From the NCBI RefSeq assembly GCF_900110955.1, contig NZ_FOFR01000015.1:1-64000 (forward strand): DNA of 64,000 nt. Reading direction: 5' to 3'. The notes under the pieces were generated by a model that searched no databases, was not told the DNA's origin, and saw only the letters and a program-made list of their open reading frames with translations. Both the position numbers and the translations under genes were made by a program. Of the stretch, positions 42,826-52,047 are shown piece after piece; position 1 is the first letter of the stretch, and every line of letters begins with the position of its first letter. The stretch is from Lentzea xinjiangensis (GTDB taxonomy: Bacteria; Actinomycetota; Actinomycetes; Mycobacteriales; Pseudonocardiaceae).

Positions 42826-43257
42826 TCAACCGCAGACCCGGCCATGACACGCCGCCGTCCTCATCTCGCCTAGATCCTGGAGTCCGTGGATCATCCGAGC
42901 GTAGACGGTAGTTGCGTGTGCAAGGACTGCTGCCACTTCACACTTCGACCGGTCGGACGCAGGTTCAAGACATCCTGGTGTGCACTCTGATCTCGCATCT
43001 CGCCGCCGCACCTCGGCCCTCGCCCGTGGCTCGATCGCCGGATTGTCCTCGTCCAACCACGCGCGCACCGCAGCAGGCTGCTGTTCGTAGGTCCGGCGTG
43101 CCGGGCGTTGCGGAGCGAACGCGTGGCGGCGCAGCCACAAACCGACGCCCTGCTCGGTCATGTCCACACCGACGACAAGCCTGATCAGCTGACCACCGCC
43201 GGGCGGGTCCACAACGTGGCCGCCGATCAACAACTCCTCGGGCGTGTAGTCAGCCAT
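42826..43257 (-). CDS. hypothetical protein
   Basis: A possible 143-residue protein starting MADYTPEELLIGGHVVDPPGGG, then QLIRLVVGVDMTEQGVGLWLRRHAFAPQRPARRTYEQQPAAVRAWL. The first 85 codons look coding; beyond DARSEC the codon pattern decays, so the gene may be truncated at its 3' end. No ribosome-binding site is evident near this ATG, and a TTG at 43296 gives a longer form. No family recognised. It lies just inside att copy 2. Confidence 0.4.
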   Translation of the reverse strand: MADYTPEELLIGGHVVDPPGGGQLIRLVVGVDMTEQGVGLWLRRHAFAPQRPARRTYEQQPAAVRAWLDEDNPAIEPRARAEVRRRDARSECTPGCLEPASDRSKCEVAAVLAHATTVYARMIHGLQDLGEMRTAACHGRVCG

Positions 43258-43519
43258 CGCGCCGAACAGCGTGCCCCGATCCTCCGCGCTAATCAATTCG
43301 GCAAGGCCGGACGCCCCGTCGGTAGGTTCGCCACCAGGTGCCCACAGAGCGCTCGGAGACCCCGAACACCTCCGCTGCCCTTCCCCGCCACCACCCGCAA
43401 CCGCAGAACCTTACGCTCCGCGGCGATAACCGATGCGAACCCTCGCCCCCCGATCACGATGATCAACTTATAGGAAGACGATAAACTGCAACTTAATGGA
43501 AATTCTTTCGCAATTCAAC

Positions 43520-44893
43520 TCATCCACCGAGTCGTTGGATCTCCTTTTCGAGTTCACTGGTGGCATTTTGGATGAGAATTGTACTCTGCGCCAAATCGTC
43601 CCACGCTTGCTCCACTCGCGCAGCCAATGAATCATTGAACACAGGAACAATCACAGATTCCACATCCCAAGGATTCATATGATCCACAACACTGCCGAAA
43701 GAAAGCGCCTTGATCTGAGACTGCACTTGCGGGGTAGCTACAGCGAGCCAAAGCGCTCCGGGGCGAACATCACTATTTGGAACAAGGCGCATCACATCGT
43801 TACTGGCGAGCCATCTTTCCCGGTCCGCAGTTACAAGAGCTGGCCATGCCTGGCGCCCCTCCGAACGGCCGACAGCGCCAAAAACGGTGTAGCCAGAGCG
43901 AATTTCGTAATCGTCGGTATTCTTAAATGATCTATCTGACACGTATCGAAGATTGATTGGCTCCGGCTGCAAAAGCTGACGACCACTAACTATCGGACGC
44001 CCATAAACCTCCTCTACGTAGTACCGCTTATACCTGACTGGCAGTGCTGCCGTCGCAAGTGTGCCAAGACTTACACCTCCCGCTTTCAGAAGTTGCTGTT
44101 TCCCGTTACGGACCATCGGATGATAGTAACCAGCGTCAAGGCGATCCTCACATACTTGCGCTTGCATTGACCAGTGGGTCCACGTTGTACACTCAGAGAT
44201 TGGATAGAGATTTTCAACCTCCTTGAGGGCCGCTTTTAGGGCAGTCCTACCCTGCTGCCTCAATAGGACAGAATCGCCGACAATGCTTCCTATCGCATCA
44301 CTTACTTCAACCGGAAAGACAGGAACAGGAACTGCCTCAACATCCGATACAGTTAGATGATCGATGACAGAACCGCTCCGTCCGCGACGGATCAGAGCTT
44401 GACCCAATGAAGTCTTCAGGAAAGCAAGCAGCACTAGACGGTCACGCTCTTCTTCAACATGAATCCGTATCATGTCATCGGAGAGCGCAAACTGTGCGAG
44501 CACATCATCGGCGAGCGTGCAGGGGCCAAGGTTTCTACCTGAGCGCGTTTGCAGGATACTGCCAGTTTTGATACGGAAGGAGTCTATTTTTTTATTTCTA
44601 GGTACCGACACATGATCGGCTGCGGTCGGAATGTAGTCGAATACGTCATACGGACGCAAATAAGGCAACGAATCTTCGAGAGATTCCGCTCTGGCCAATG
44701 CGGTGCGGGCGGGCATCGAGACCGAGCCCATCGCACCGATGGTCGTCATCTTAACACCACGCTTACTTAGATGTTCAATTTGCTCCGAAGCTCCGACCGA
44801 CGCATTCGAATAAAAATTGGCGTCGAGACGGTCGTAGATTTGGATTGATTTGGATTGAACAGTGGTGGCATTAAGTTTCATCGGTGTCTTCAC
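43520..44893 (-). CDS. restriction-modification specificity (S) subunit
   Basis: A 457-residue specificity subunit with two target-recognition domains. Each half opens with the typical LDA(N/G)(F/Y)Y motif: YDRLDANFYSNASVG near residue 25 and CEDRLDAGYYHPMV near residue 245. Each half ends in a coiled helix (TALKAALKEVENLY; SELEKEIQRLGG). It should dictate a bipartite DNA target for the fused nuclease-methyltransferase encoded just upstream, whose stop its GTG overlaps (GTGA). Codon use is far less G/C-rich than the flanking chromosome, indicating acquisition. Confidence 0.85.
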   Translation of the reverse strand: MKTPMKLNATTVQSKSIQIYDRLDANFYSNASVGASEQIEHLSKRGVKMTTIGAMGSVSMPARTALARAESLEDSLPYLRPYDVFDYIPTAADHVSVPRNKKIDSFRIKTGSILQTRSGRNLGPCTLADDVLAQFALSDDMIRIHVEEERDRLVLLAFLKTSLGQALIRRGRSGSVIDHLTVSDVEAVPVPVFPVEVSDAIGSIVGDSVLLRQQGRTALKAALKEVENLYPISECTTWTHWSMQAQVCEDRLDAGYYHPMVRNGKQQLLKAGGVSLGTLATAALPVRYKRYYVEEVYGRPIVSGRQLLQPEPINLRYVSDRSFKNTDDYEIRSGYTVFGAVGRSEGRQAWPALVTADRERWLASNDVMRLVPNSDVRPGALWLAVATPQVQSQIKALSFGSVVDHMNPWDVESVIVPVFNDSLAARVEQAWDDLAQSTILIQNATSELEKEIQRLGG

Positions 44894-46893
44894 AGACGCC
44901 CCTCAAGCCAATTCAAGTACTCCTGGGCGACGTCGGGAAGTTCATCGTCGACAAGGCGTTCCGCCGTTTTTACTTGGCGTAGGACTTCATTGCCTGTCTT
45001 CGGATCAATTTCCGCTACCGTATCGATGCGTTCAACAACGACGTCATCCCCGGTTTCCGTACGACGATAGAGAACATTACCTCGTTTATCATGGCCGATC
45101 GATCGGGTAACGGCCATAAAAATCGGATAGTCAAGCGCTCCATCGCTAGCGCGCTGACGCTCATCGTCCGAAAGACGTCGAAGCAGCACCATGCTAGTTT
45201 GCGTATCATTCTTTGGCTGAAAAAGCTCGCGCGCCATATCCACAACCGTAAGAATTTGGGTATTAATCATCATCCAATGGCGAACATACCCAAGCGCCGG
45301 GTTGTTCAAGATGCCATTCGGAATGACCATCGCCATACGGCCAGTCCCGGGCTTGAGCAACTGCACGCATCGTTCGATGAAGAGAATTTCCGGAGGCTGA
45401 GACTTCTGCAATACCGGTTCGCCGTTCGGACCTAGACGAATCTTCCATACACCGTCAGTGCGGTCCCACATCGCTGCGAGGTCGTACTGGCGCAAAATCT
45501 CTTCGTCCTCGATCAAGATGTTAGCTCCGAACGGTGGATTGGTCACCACCACGTCAAAGCTGCCTAGCTGGATCGATGCTGCGGCCTGCGGATCCCAAGA
45601 GTATGGATTCGCCAGAGTGTTTGCCTGGAAGAGCCCTCCCGAACCGTCATTATTCATAACCATGTTCATTTTAGCTGCACGCACGAGACTAGGGTTCAAA
45701 TCTGCACCATGGACACAGCGTGAAAGATAGTCATTACGACGTGCCCATAGTTGTTGCCGCTCTGAATCCGTGCCGTCTGTTGGGTCTGCCCACTCAGCAC
45801 GTTCATCAGCCTCGATGTAATCCAAAGCAGCATTCATAGCAGTAATCAGAAAGCCGCCAGTGCCACACGCTGGATCAATCAAACGTTCGTCCGGTTGAGG
45901 CTTGAGCATCGCTACTGCCATGCGGCATGCATTTCGAGGGGTAAAGAACTCACCCCGATCGCCGCGCAAATTACTTCCGACGATTTCTTCGTATGCCACC
46001 CCCTTTACATCTACAGGAGACGCGAGAAGCGAGAAGCCTTGCAATTGAGTTGCGACATACGCAACTACCGTAGGCTTAAGATCGATATCCCTATCAGCGC
46101 CGGAAAAAATCGTTGGATACTTTTTGACAACTTTTTCGGTAAAAACTCGCTGGATCCTCTTTTTGGCAGCTACTGCAGACGTCGCGGAAGTGCGCTCCGT
46201 TGCCGTGGCATAAAAGTCTAGAACCTTCGAGCGCTCATCTTCAATCTTACAGAAAATGAGTTTGAGCAACTCCCAGAAGGCCTCGGCTTTTTGTTTTCCT
46301 TCGGTGCCTGCGATATAGTTGTGGCATCGACGGAATGCAAAAAGGAGATTATCCGCTGTCGCCGGTTTGAGATCCTTCCTTTTAGGCCTTTGTGCGTCGG
46401 CCTCACTTTGTCCTGCGGCAGGAATCTCGACGATTTCTTCGATGCGAAAGCCGTGTTCCGCGATCCGCTTCGCGTAAAAAATCTGCTCGTCGCCATTAGT
46501 CCACATGCCGTACTGAGCGTTTAAACAAGCAGCCATGTACGACTTGAGTTGTTCTACACCTTCGGTTTTATTTCCCGGGTTCGTTCCCCGCTTTTTTGTC
46601 TCTACGAGGATCCATGCGTTTTCCTGCCTATGCTCGGACTGCGGGCGGAAAACTACAATATCAATCCTTCGACGTGACGAACCGACTTTGATTGCAAATT
46701 CCGGTTCGCAGTCACTTGCAGCGTACCGGTAGCCTCGCACAAGAGCTTTCTCGACATTCTGTCGGACATACTCTTCAGGCGTGTCTTTAAACAGTTTCCC
46801 GGTAAGGAAGTCGCTGACTTTGCCGTCCGGAACGGAAGTCGTACCGATCGTAACCGGCGCCGCGAACATCGGTAGAGTGTTCAGTGTCTTCAT
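44890..46893 (-). CDS. fused restriction nuclease-N6-adenine methyltransferase (BcgI-like)
   Basis: A 667-residue RM protein. The N-terminal HsdR_N-type PD-(D/E)xK domain shows D78 in RRRIDIV and the E98-T-K100 motif in VETKK. A helical linker precedes an HsdM-like methyltransferase with motif I DPACGTGGF (about residue 340) and motif IV NPPF (about 450). Nuclease and methylase in one chain plus a separate S subunit is the layout of type IIB enzymes such as BcgI, which cut on both sides of a bipartite site. No HsdR helicase is present. The ATG at 46893 follows an AT-rich promoter-like stretch (TAGATT); a GTG at 46941 is less likely. Low GC marks horizontal transfer. Confidence 0.85.
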   Translation of the reverse strand: MKTLNTLPMFAAPVTIGTTSVPDGKVSDFLTGKLFKDTPEEYVRQNVEKALVRGYRYAASDCEPEFAIKVGSSRRRIDIVVFRPQSEHRQENAWILVETKKRGTNPGNKTEGVEQLKSYMAACLNAQYGMWTNGDEQIFYAKRIAEHGFRIEEIVEIPAAGQSEADAQRPKRKDLKPATADNLLFAFRRCHNYIAGTEGKQKAEAFWELLKLIFCKIEDERSKVLDFYATATERTSATSAVAAKKRIQRVFTEKVVKKYPTIFSGADRDIDLKPTVVAYVATQLQGFSLLASPVDVKGVAYEEIVGSNLRGDRGEFFTPRNACRMAVAMLKPQPDERLIDPACGTGGFLITAMNAALDYIEADERAEWADPTDGTDSERQQLWARRNDYLSRCVHGADLNPSLVRAAKMNMVMNNDGSGGLFQANTLANPYSWDPQAAASIQLGSFDVVVTNPPFGANILIEDEEILRQYDLAAMWDRTDGVWKIRLGPNGEPVLQKSQPPEILFIERCVQLLKPGTGRMAMVIPNGILNNPALGYVRHWMMINTQILTVVDMARELFQPKNDTQTSMVLLRRLSDDERQRASDGALDYPIFMAVTRSIGHDKRGNVLYRRTETGDDVVVERIDTVAEIDPKTGNEVLRQVKTAERLVDDELPDVAQEYLNWLEGRL

Positions 46894-46941
46894 CCTCGGT
46901 GGGGTCTGCTCGGCACATGGTCCATGCGATAATCTAGCCAC

Positions 46942-47880
46942 CTGAGGAGGTCGGGTTGTATCCGGCCCGCGGTGGACGGTGCACGAGTCTTATACCACAC
47001 CTCTTCTTGAGGCGATCGCGTTGGGAGACGCCGTACCACTGCTAGAGGGCGATGCGCACGCCCACGTCCCGCGTGGCCGACGTCATGACGTCGGCCAGGA
47101 CCTGGACACAGGGCTCTCACATGGAGCTGGAGGGCTTACAAGATCGACTGCCCGTCGGGACGGTCGCCGCGGCAGCCACCGCCGGACTGCTCAATCCCGA
47201 CGCCGCTTGCCCAGCCCCGGCTGACGAGAGCTCGCTTCCGCTGCTACCCCAGTCGATACTACTTGTCGGTGGACGCTGTCCGGGCTACCCGACGTCTGGC
47301 CTCACGGTGAGATCGCTATCGGAGACGGGGCACCCGATGCGTTGTCTGATGGAGGCGGTACTACTCAACTGGCAGCTCCGCGCGGTCCCGGACGACTCGC
47401 CCGGTGCCACGCAGCCGCCCGAGAGACGCACAAGAACAGGCCAAGCCGCGCCGTGCGCAGCGACCACTGCCGCTCCCGCGATCAGTACGAGCAATTGCCC
47501 CCGAGGAAGTACGGGCCGGCGATCCCAACCGGAGGCGAGGGCAACGACAGCACTCGGCGCAGAATGGGCGTGCCAGGACAAGCCAACTGCAGGTTCGGGC
47601 ACCAGACGCCCGCTGACGGCCTCACCGGACCACTCCGGCCATTGACCGCCAGCGCCGAACTTTGGCGACGGCCACGGCGACCAGAGAGTTCCTTTGCGGA
47701 TCCACCCAGCCGGGTTAGTAAGAGCTGGAGCACACAGCTGACAACATTTCGTGCGGAGTGACCGCCTGCTCCAGATTTGCTCCAGCTCGGCCGCCGCAGT
47801 CCACAGTGGACGCAAGAGCAAGATCGCCCGCCACCTGCATTACCGCAGGTCAGCGGGCGAATCCGGTCCTACATTAAGTT
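46942..47880. other. gene-free stretch between the RM system and att copy 3
   Basis: About 940 bases without a convincing gene. Several open frames exist on both strands but none shows a recognisable motif, start signal or consistent codon bias. GTCCAC-A-GTGGAC at 47799-47811 also occurs at 40663, marking the outer part of the att-like repeat. Two TTTGCTCCA/CTGCTCCA motifs lie near 47767-47786. It may be the decayed integrase end of an element. Confidence 0.4.
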
Positions 47881-47923
47881 GTGGAGCTGAGGGGACTCGA
47901 ACCCCTGACCCTCACACTGCCAG
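47881..47923 (-). repeat. tRNA-Ala 3' half, att-like copy 3
   Basis: The third identical 43-bp copy. Its tRNA-5'-side flank contains four imperfect GTGCCGTTC-type motifs (about 47978-48025) and TTTTGCTCCACCACGTTCAGTGTGAGAC. These are shared with copy 1 out to 48083 and look like integrase arm-binding sites. Confidence 0.75.
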
Positions 47924-48241
47924 AATGGCCCACAAAGGACTCCCACCAGCGGAAACGCAAGTGCCCCAGGAAATGCGGTGCCGTTGCGTGCCGTTCGGCG
48001 CCGTTTCGTGCCGTTCGGTGACGTTCAGCTCCTTGCCGTGCTCCAGTTTTGCTCCACCACGTTCAGTGTGAGACTCGCCCAAGGCAGCACGAAACGCCTG
48101 CAACCCAAGGGTTACAAAGCTCCGACACCAACGCGGGCAGTTCACCCCACCAGGCTACTCCCGCTGCCACCAAGGCGCGCTAACAAATCAGGGATACGGA
48201 CAAATCAGGCCAGCAAGATTATTGCATTGCGCAAAGGTTAT

Positions 48242-48433
48242 CTATTCGTTACCGGCGCAGACCGTGCAGTAGTGAGGCCCCAGCGGCCTGTCGGAGCCCG
48301 TCCACCCTGCCTGGTCGGCCTGAAGCCACAACAGGTCCCACACGAACATGCCGGTGGCACTGGTACGGCGCGACCGCCCGCACCCGTCGCACACCAGAAT
48401 TGTTCCTGTCATGCCTTCATCGGCGGTGGGCAT
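48242..48433 (-). CDS. small zinc-ribbon-like protein
   Basis: A 63-residue protein with two Cys pairs: CDGC near the start (ILVCDGCGRSRRTSATG) and CTVC near the end (GPHYCTVCAGNE), separated by the helix FVWDLLWLQADQAGWTG. The spacing suggests a single zinc ribbon. Similar short zinc-finger proteins of unknown role are frequent in actinomycetes. The start could instead be the ATG at 48412 (MTGTIL). It lies just outside the accretion island. Confidence 0.6.
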   Translation of the reverse strand: MPTADEGMTGTILVCDGCGRSRRTSATGMFVWDLLWLQADQAGWTGSDRPLGPHYCTVCAGNE

Positions 48434-48689
48434 GCCTGTCACGACTGGTATGGCCTCTCATCATCCCGAGGCAGACGCCGGCCGTCTCTCGTCGACTGAT
48501 GTCTGACCTTCCCCGGAAGCGCGCGAGCACGCGCCCACTACGGGTGTTCACCCGCGGCGACAAGCATGCCTGACGCGTGCATTGTGCAACCTTACGAACT
48601 CCTTTCGAAGGCATACATCTCAGCCGCAATGCGGTCACCATGACAACGTGGTAGAAGCAGCACCAGAAACCTACGAAGAAAAGCGGGAC

Positions 48690-49373
48690 ATGGACTTCTC
48701 CGTGCTGCTCGTGGACGACGACGAGCGCATCCGCCAGGCACTTGGCCTGGCCCTCGCGGACGAGGGCTTCGCCGTGGACGAGGCCGTCTCGGGCGAAGAC
48801 GCGTTGAGCCGGCTCGACAACGGCTCTTTCGACGTCGTCCTGCTCGACCTCATGCTGCCCGGGGTGGACGGTCTGCAGGTCTGCAGAAGACTGCGTGCCC
48901 AGGGCGACCTGCCGATCATCATCGTGACGGCGCGCACCGACACGCCCGACGTCATCGCCGGGCTGGAAGCGGGCGCGGACGACTACGTGACCAAACCTCT
49001 GGTGGCGAGCGAGCTGGCCGCACGCATCCGAGCACTGTTGCGGCGCCGTGGCGGCACGCGGGAGAACCTCTCCTACCGCGTCGAGGACCTCGAGATCTGG
49101 CCTGACGAAGGCGTCGTCAAACGCGGCGGCGAGGAGATCCGGTTGACCCGCACCGAGTTCCGCCTGCTCGCCGAACTGGCCGGCGCCGGCGGGCGCATCG
49201 TCACCAGGGAGCAACTGTTGCAGCGGGTGTGGGGGTACGACTACTACGGCGACACCCGGCTGCTCGACGTGCACATCCGCAGACTGCGCACGAAGGTCGA
49301 GCACAACGCCGAAGATCCGGTGTTCGTGCTGACGGTGCGCGGTTCCGGTTACAAGATCGGCCCGCCGAGGTGA
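48690..49373 (+). CDS. OmpR/PhoB-family response regulator
   Basis: A 227-residue response regulator. The receiver has LLVDDDER, phosphoacceptor Asp in VLLDLMLPGVDG, and Lys in DDYVTKP. The winged helix includes IRLTRTEFRLLAELAGAGGRIVTREQLLQRVWG and TRLLDVHIRRLRTKVE ending in VRGSGYKIG. The partner kinase follows with a TGATG stop/start overlap. The arrangement with a membrane kinase and a small lipoprotein recalls MtrAB- or CseBC-type envelope sensing systems. An upstream GTG near 48648 is a less likely start. Confidence 0.93.
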   Translation: MDFSVLLVDDDERIRQALGLALADEGFAVDEAVSGEDALSRLDNGSFDVVLLDLMLPGVDGLQVCRRLRAQGDLPIIIVTARTDTPDVIAGLEAGADDYVTKPLVASELAARIRALLRRRGGTRENLSYRVEDLEIWPDEGVVKRGGEEIRLTRTEFRLLAELAGAGGRIVTREQLLQRVWGYDYYGDTRLLDVHIRRLRTKVEHNAEDPVFVLTVRGSGYKIGPPR

Positions 49374-50740
49374 TGGTGCCCCGCCTCTCCCTGCGATGGC
49401 GGGTGGCGGCCGCGCTCGGTCTCGGTTCAGTGCTCGTCACCAGCCTGCTGGCCATCGCGACGTGGAACCTGGCGTCGGACTACATGCTCCGGCAGCGCGT
49501 GCAGGCCACGACCCGTCAGGCGGAGGTCAACCTGCGCCTAGTCGAGGAGGCCGTCCGCACCAACTCGGACGGCCTGACCGAACTGCTGACCGGTCTCACC
49601 ACCAACCCGGATTCGACGATCATGCTCTTCCACGGCGACGAGGTCCTGACGAGCGGACGGCAGGTCGATCCCGCCGTCGTTCCCGCCGAGCTGATCGTGA
49701 TGGCACGCGACGGCACACCGGCAAGGCAACGCCTCCGGGCCGACGGCATCCCCGTCATCGCGGTGGCCCAGTCGCTGGCCGACGGGCAGGGCGTCTACGT
49801 CGAACTCTTCCAGCTCGTCCAGCTCGACCGCACCTTCCGCTTCCTCAGCGGCCTGCTGATCGCCGGAACGGTGCTCAGCGGCATGATCGGCGTAGGGCTC
49901 GGTTCATGGGCCAGCAGGCGCGCGTTGAGGCCGTTGACCGAGCTGACCGACGCCGCATCACGCATCGCCGGCGGCGATCTAAAGGCGCGGCTGCCGAGCC
50001 GGCGCGATCCCGATCTCGGGCCGCTGGCCAGCACGTTCAACACGACCGCCGACGCGTTGGAGCAACGCGTGCTGCGTGATGCCAGGTTCGCGGGCGACGT
50101 CAGCCACGAACTCCGCTCGCCCCTCACGACGATGGTCAACGCCGCCGCGGTGCTCCGGCGGCGGCAGGCGGAGCTGCCCGGCACGGCGGGCAAGGCACTC
50201 GGGCTGCTCACGTCCGAGGTCGACAGGTTCGCCCGCATGGTGGTCGACCTGATGGAGATCAGCCGAGCTGACCAGGACGGCGACAAGGAGGACTTCGAGC
50301 CGCTCGACGTCGGTGGCCTCGTGCACGGTGCCGCGGGTCTGCGGCTGGGCCAGGACGTCGAGGTCGTCGTCGAGCCCCCTCCCCCACTGGTGCTCGGCGA
50401 CCGGCGCAGGCTCGACCGCGTCATCGGCAACCTCATCGAAAACGCCGAGCAGCACGCCGGAGGCGCTGTCCGGCTCGCCGTGCTCCACCAGGACGGCATC
50501 GTCCGGCTCGAGGTCGACGATGCTGGACCCGGTGTGCCTCGCGACATGAGGACCCAGGTGTTCGAACGCTTCACCCGTGGCACCAGAGCGGGCAGCCGGG
50601 GCGCCGACACCGGCAGTGGGCTCGGCCGCCTGGCGCTCGTCGCCGAACACGTCCGCCGCCATCACGGCAGGGTGTGGGTCGAGGACCGCCCCGGCGGTGG
50701 AGCGCGATTCGTCGTAGAGCTTCCGAAGGCCCTCTCATGA
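49373..50740 (+). CDS. membrane sensor histidine kinase
   Basis: A 455-residue classical kinase. Two transmembrane helices (about 12-32 and 158-180) bracket an extracellular sensor of about 125 residues. A HAMP domain follows (SRRALRPLTELTDAASRIAGGDLKARL), then HisKA with the phosphoacceptor in FAGDVSHELRSPLTTM, and HATPase_c with NLIENAEQHA, DDAGPGVP and the G2 region DTGSGLGRLALV. Start and stop overlap both neighbours (TGATG, ATGA), so the regulator, kinase and lipoprotein are co-translated. The signal is probably cell-envelope related. Confidence 0.93.
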   Translation: MVPRLSLRWRVAAALGLGSVLVTSLLAIATWNLASDYMLRQRVQATTRQAEVNLRLVEEAVRTNSDGLTELLTGLTTNPDSTIMLFHGDEVLTSGRQVDPAVVPAELIVMARDGTPARQRLRADGIPVIAVAQSLADGQGVYVELFQLVQLDRTFRFLSGLLIAGTVLSGMIGVGLGSWASRRALRPLTELTDAASRIAGGDLKARLPSRRDPDLGPLASTFNTTADALEQRVLRDARFAGDVSHELRSPLTTMVNAAAVLRRRQAELPGTAGKALGLLTSEVDRFARMVVDLMEISRADQDGDKEDFEPLDVGGLVHGAAGLRLGQDVEVVVEPPPPLVLGDRRRLDRVIGNLIENAEQHAGGAVRLAVLHQDGIVRLEVDDAGPGVPRDMRTQVFERFTRGTRAGSRGADTGSGLGRLALVAEHVRRHHGRVWVEDRPGGGARFVVELPKALS

Positions 50741-50964
50741 GAGTCGTCCTGGCCGCCGCCGCGTGCCTTTTGACCACCGCGTGCGGGGTGTCCACACAGG
50801 ATGAACCGGAGCCGCTGGGCACCACGACCACGCGCAGCGAGGCACCCACGCCGGTAGTGACACAGCGGCGTCATTCGACACCCGTGACCACTTCACCAAC
50901 CTCCAGCACGCCTGCTGCCTCGACGGCGCTCACGCCGTCACCCGGCGCAACGGGCAATCGTTAG
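50737..50964 (+). CDS. small Thr/Ser/Pro-rich lipoprotein
   Basis: A 75-residue lipoprotein with lipobox LTTAC (Cys17) followed by an extended Thr/Ser/Pro-rich tail (TTTTRSEAPTPVVTQRRHSTPVTTSPTSS), likely unstructured and possibly O-glycosylated. ATGA overlaps the kinase stop, so it belongs to the two-component operon. By position it may be an accessory sensor partner, as CseA is for CseBC, but there is no sequence similarity I can assert. Confidence 0.75.
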   Translation: MRVVLAAAACLLTTACGVSTQDEPEPLGTTTTRSEAPTPVVTQRRHSTPVTTSPTSSTPAASTALTPSPGATGNR

Positions 50965-51001
50965 GCACTCGTCAGGCGCAGAGGCCGACGAACCAGACAC
51001 G

Positions 51002-51451
51002 ATGGACGGAATCCGCCGGAAGGACCCCGTCTTGAGCCGAAGCCGTTCCATGCCCGCCGACGCGGACGCCGTTTTCGACGTCCTGTCCGACCTCGACAAC
51101 ATGACCGCCTGGTTGCCCGACTCCATCGAGGTCGAGCTGTCCGGCCCCAACCTCATCCGCCTGTGGTTGCCGGGCCTGCACGCCGATGTGGACGTCGAAC
51201 GCCAGGTCACCATCGACTGGGAACGGTTGCGCATCACCTGGGGCAGCGAAACCACGACCAGTTGCAACGGCACCCTTCAGGTTCTGCGGCTGACCGCGGG
51301 CCGCAGCGCGGTCTGCGTGCGCCTGACCGGTCCGCCCGGAGCGTCGCGGAGCACGGTCGACACCTGGGTCGAGGCAGCGCTCGACGCCCTTGAAACCGTC
51401 GTAGCCGCCGAATGCCGCACAAAGCAGGCAGTACACCAACCGGCTCTGTGA
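51002..51451 (+). CDS. SRPBCC/START-fold protein
   Basis: A 149-residue protein of the polyketide cyclase/START-like superfamily. Markers are the N-terminal SRSRSMPADADAVFDVLSDLDNMTAWLPD, the central strands with ERLRITWGSETTTSCNGTLQVL, and the C-terminal long helix VDTWVEAALDALETVVAAE. It forms a hydrophobic ligand cavity; its ligand is unknown. It is read alone, 37 nt after the lipoprotein gene. Confidence 0.8.
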   Translation: MDGIRRKDPVLSRSRSMPADADAVFDVLSDLDNMTAWLPDSIEVELSGPNLIRLWLPGLHADVDVERQVTIDWERLRITWGSETTTSCNGTLQVLRLTAGRSAVCVRLTGPPGASRSTVDTWVEAALDALETVVAAECRTKQAVHQPAL

Positions 51452-51483
51452 TCACAGCGCCGAAGTTGGGGTACAACAGTCGC

Positions 51484-51966
51484 ATGACCCGGTCCAAGGT
51501 CGGCGCGAACGACGTCGACGCGCTCACCGACGCCGTGCTCACAGCTTCGCGCTTGCTGGTCGCCGTGTCCGCGCGCTCGCTCGCGGCGTTCGAGGAGACG
51601 CTTACCCTGCCGCAGTTCCGGATGCTCGTGGTCCTGGACAGCCGGGGAGCGATGAAGCTCAGCTCGTTGGCAGAGCTGCTGGACGTCAACCCGTCCACCG
51701 TGACACGCATGGTCGACCGCCTCGTGACGACCGGGATGGTCGCCCGCCAGCCCAACCCGGCAACACGCCGTGAGGTCGTGACCGAACTGACCGACGAAGG
51801 CCGCCGGGTCGTACGCGGCGTGACACGACGGCGCCGTGCGGCGATCGGGAAGATCGTCGCAAAGATGCCCGAGGACGAACGGCGAGGACTCGTCGATGCG
51901 CTGACCGCATTCACCGAAGCAGGCGGCGAGCCCGCGGTGACCACCGCTGATCTCGGCTGGATCTGA
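51484..51966 (+). CDS. MarR family transcriptional regulator
   Basis: A 160-residue MarR protein. The winged helix is LPQFRMLVVLDSRGAMKLSSLAELLDVNPSTVTRMVDRLVTTGMVARQPNPATRREVVTELTDEGRRVV, bracketed by dimerisation helices. TACAAC ends 5 nt before the ATG, compatible with leaderless transcription. The dyad GTTG-GGGTA-CAAC (51464-51476) overlaps that box as a possible operator. Its natural target may have been the adjacent, now broken, symporter gene. Confidence 0.88.
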   Translation: MTRSKVGANDVDALTDAVLTASRLLVAVSARSLAAFEETLTLPQFRMLVVLDSRGAMKLSSLAELLDVNPSTVTRMVDRLVTTGMVARQPNPATRREVVTELTDEGRRVVRGVTRRRRAAIGKIVAKMPEDERRGLVDALTAFTEAGGEPAVTTADLGWI

Positions 51967-52047
51967 CCAGTCAGCCCAGCCACCTCCACCGCGTCGACCG
52001 CGACCACCAGCGACACCAGCGCGACGGCGGCCCGGACCACCACCTGG

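Larger units (their letters stand above)
40663..48083. mobile_element. accretion island bounded by tRNA-Ala 3'-half repeats
   Basis: Three direct copies of a 43-bp tRNA-Ala 3' fragment, at 40745, 42553 and 47881, lie within related repeats of up to about 280 bp. They divide the region into a 1.8-kb segment (tandem GNAT gene, Rhs debris) and a 5.3-kb segment (restriction-modification system, low GC). The pattern is that of integrative elements inserted one after another at the 3' end of a tRNA gene. No integrase, replication or transfer gene and no complete tRNA are seen in the window. Confidence 0.65.

Noticed and set aside
43520..46893. An ordinary type I restriction system
   Set aside because: No HsdR helicase gene is present and the methylase carries its own nuclease domain; a distant HsdR cannot be excluded.
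47285..47821. A 178-residue minus-strand protein next to att copy 3
   Set aside because: It has no start signal, no motif and an irregular codon pattern.
40745..47923. A CRISPR array
   Set aside because: There are only three repeats, spaced by kilobases, and they match a tRNA end.
49373..50964. A CseBC/CseA-type system by name
   Set aside because: The layout is similar but I see no specific sequence similarity in the sensor or lipoprotein, so no symbol was assigned.
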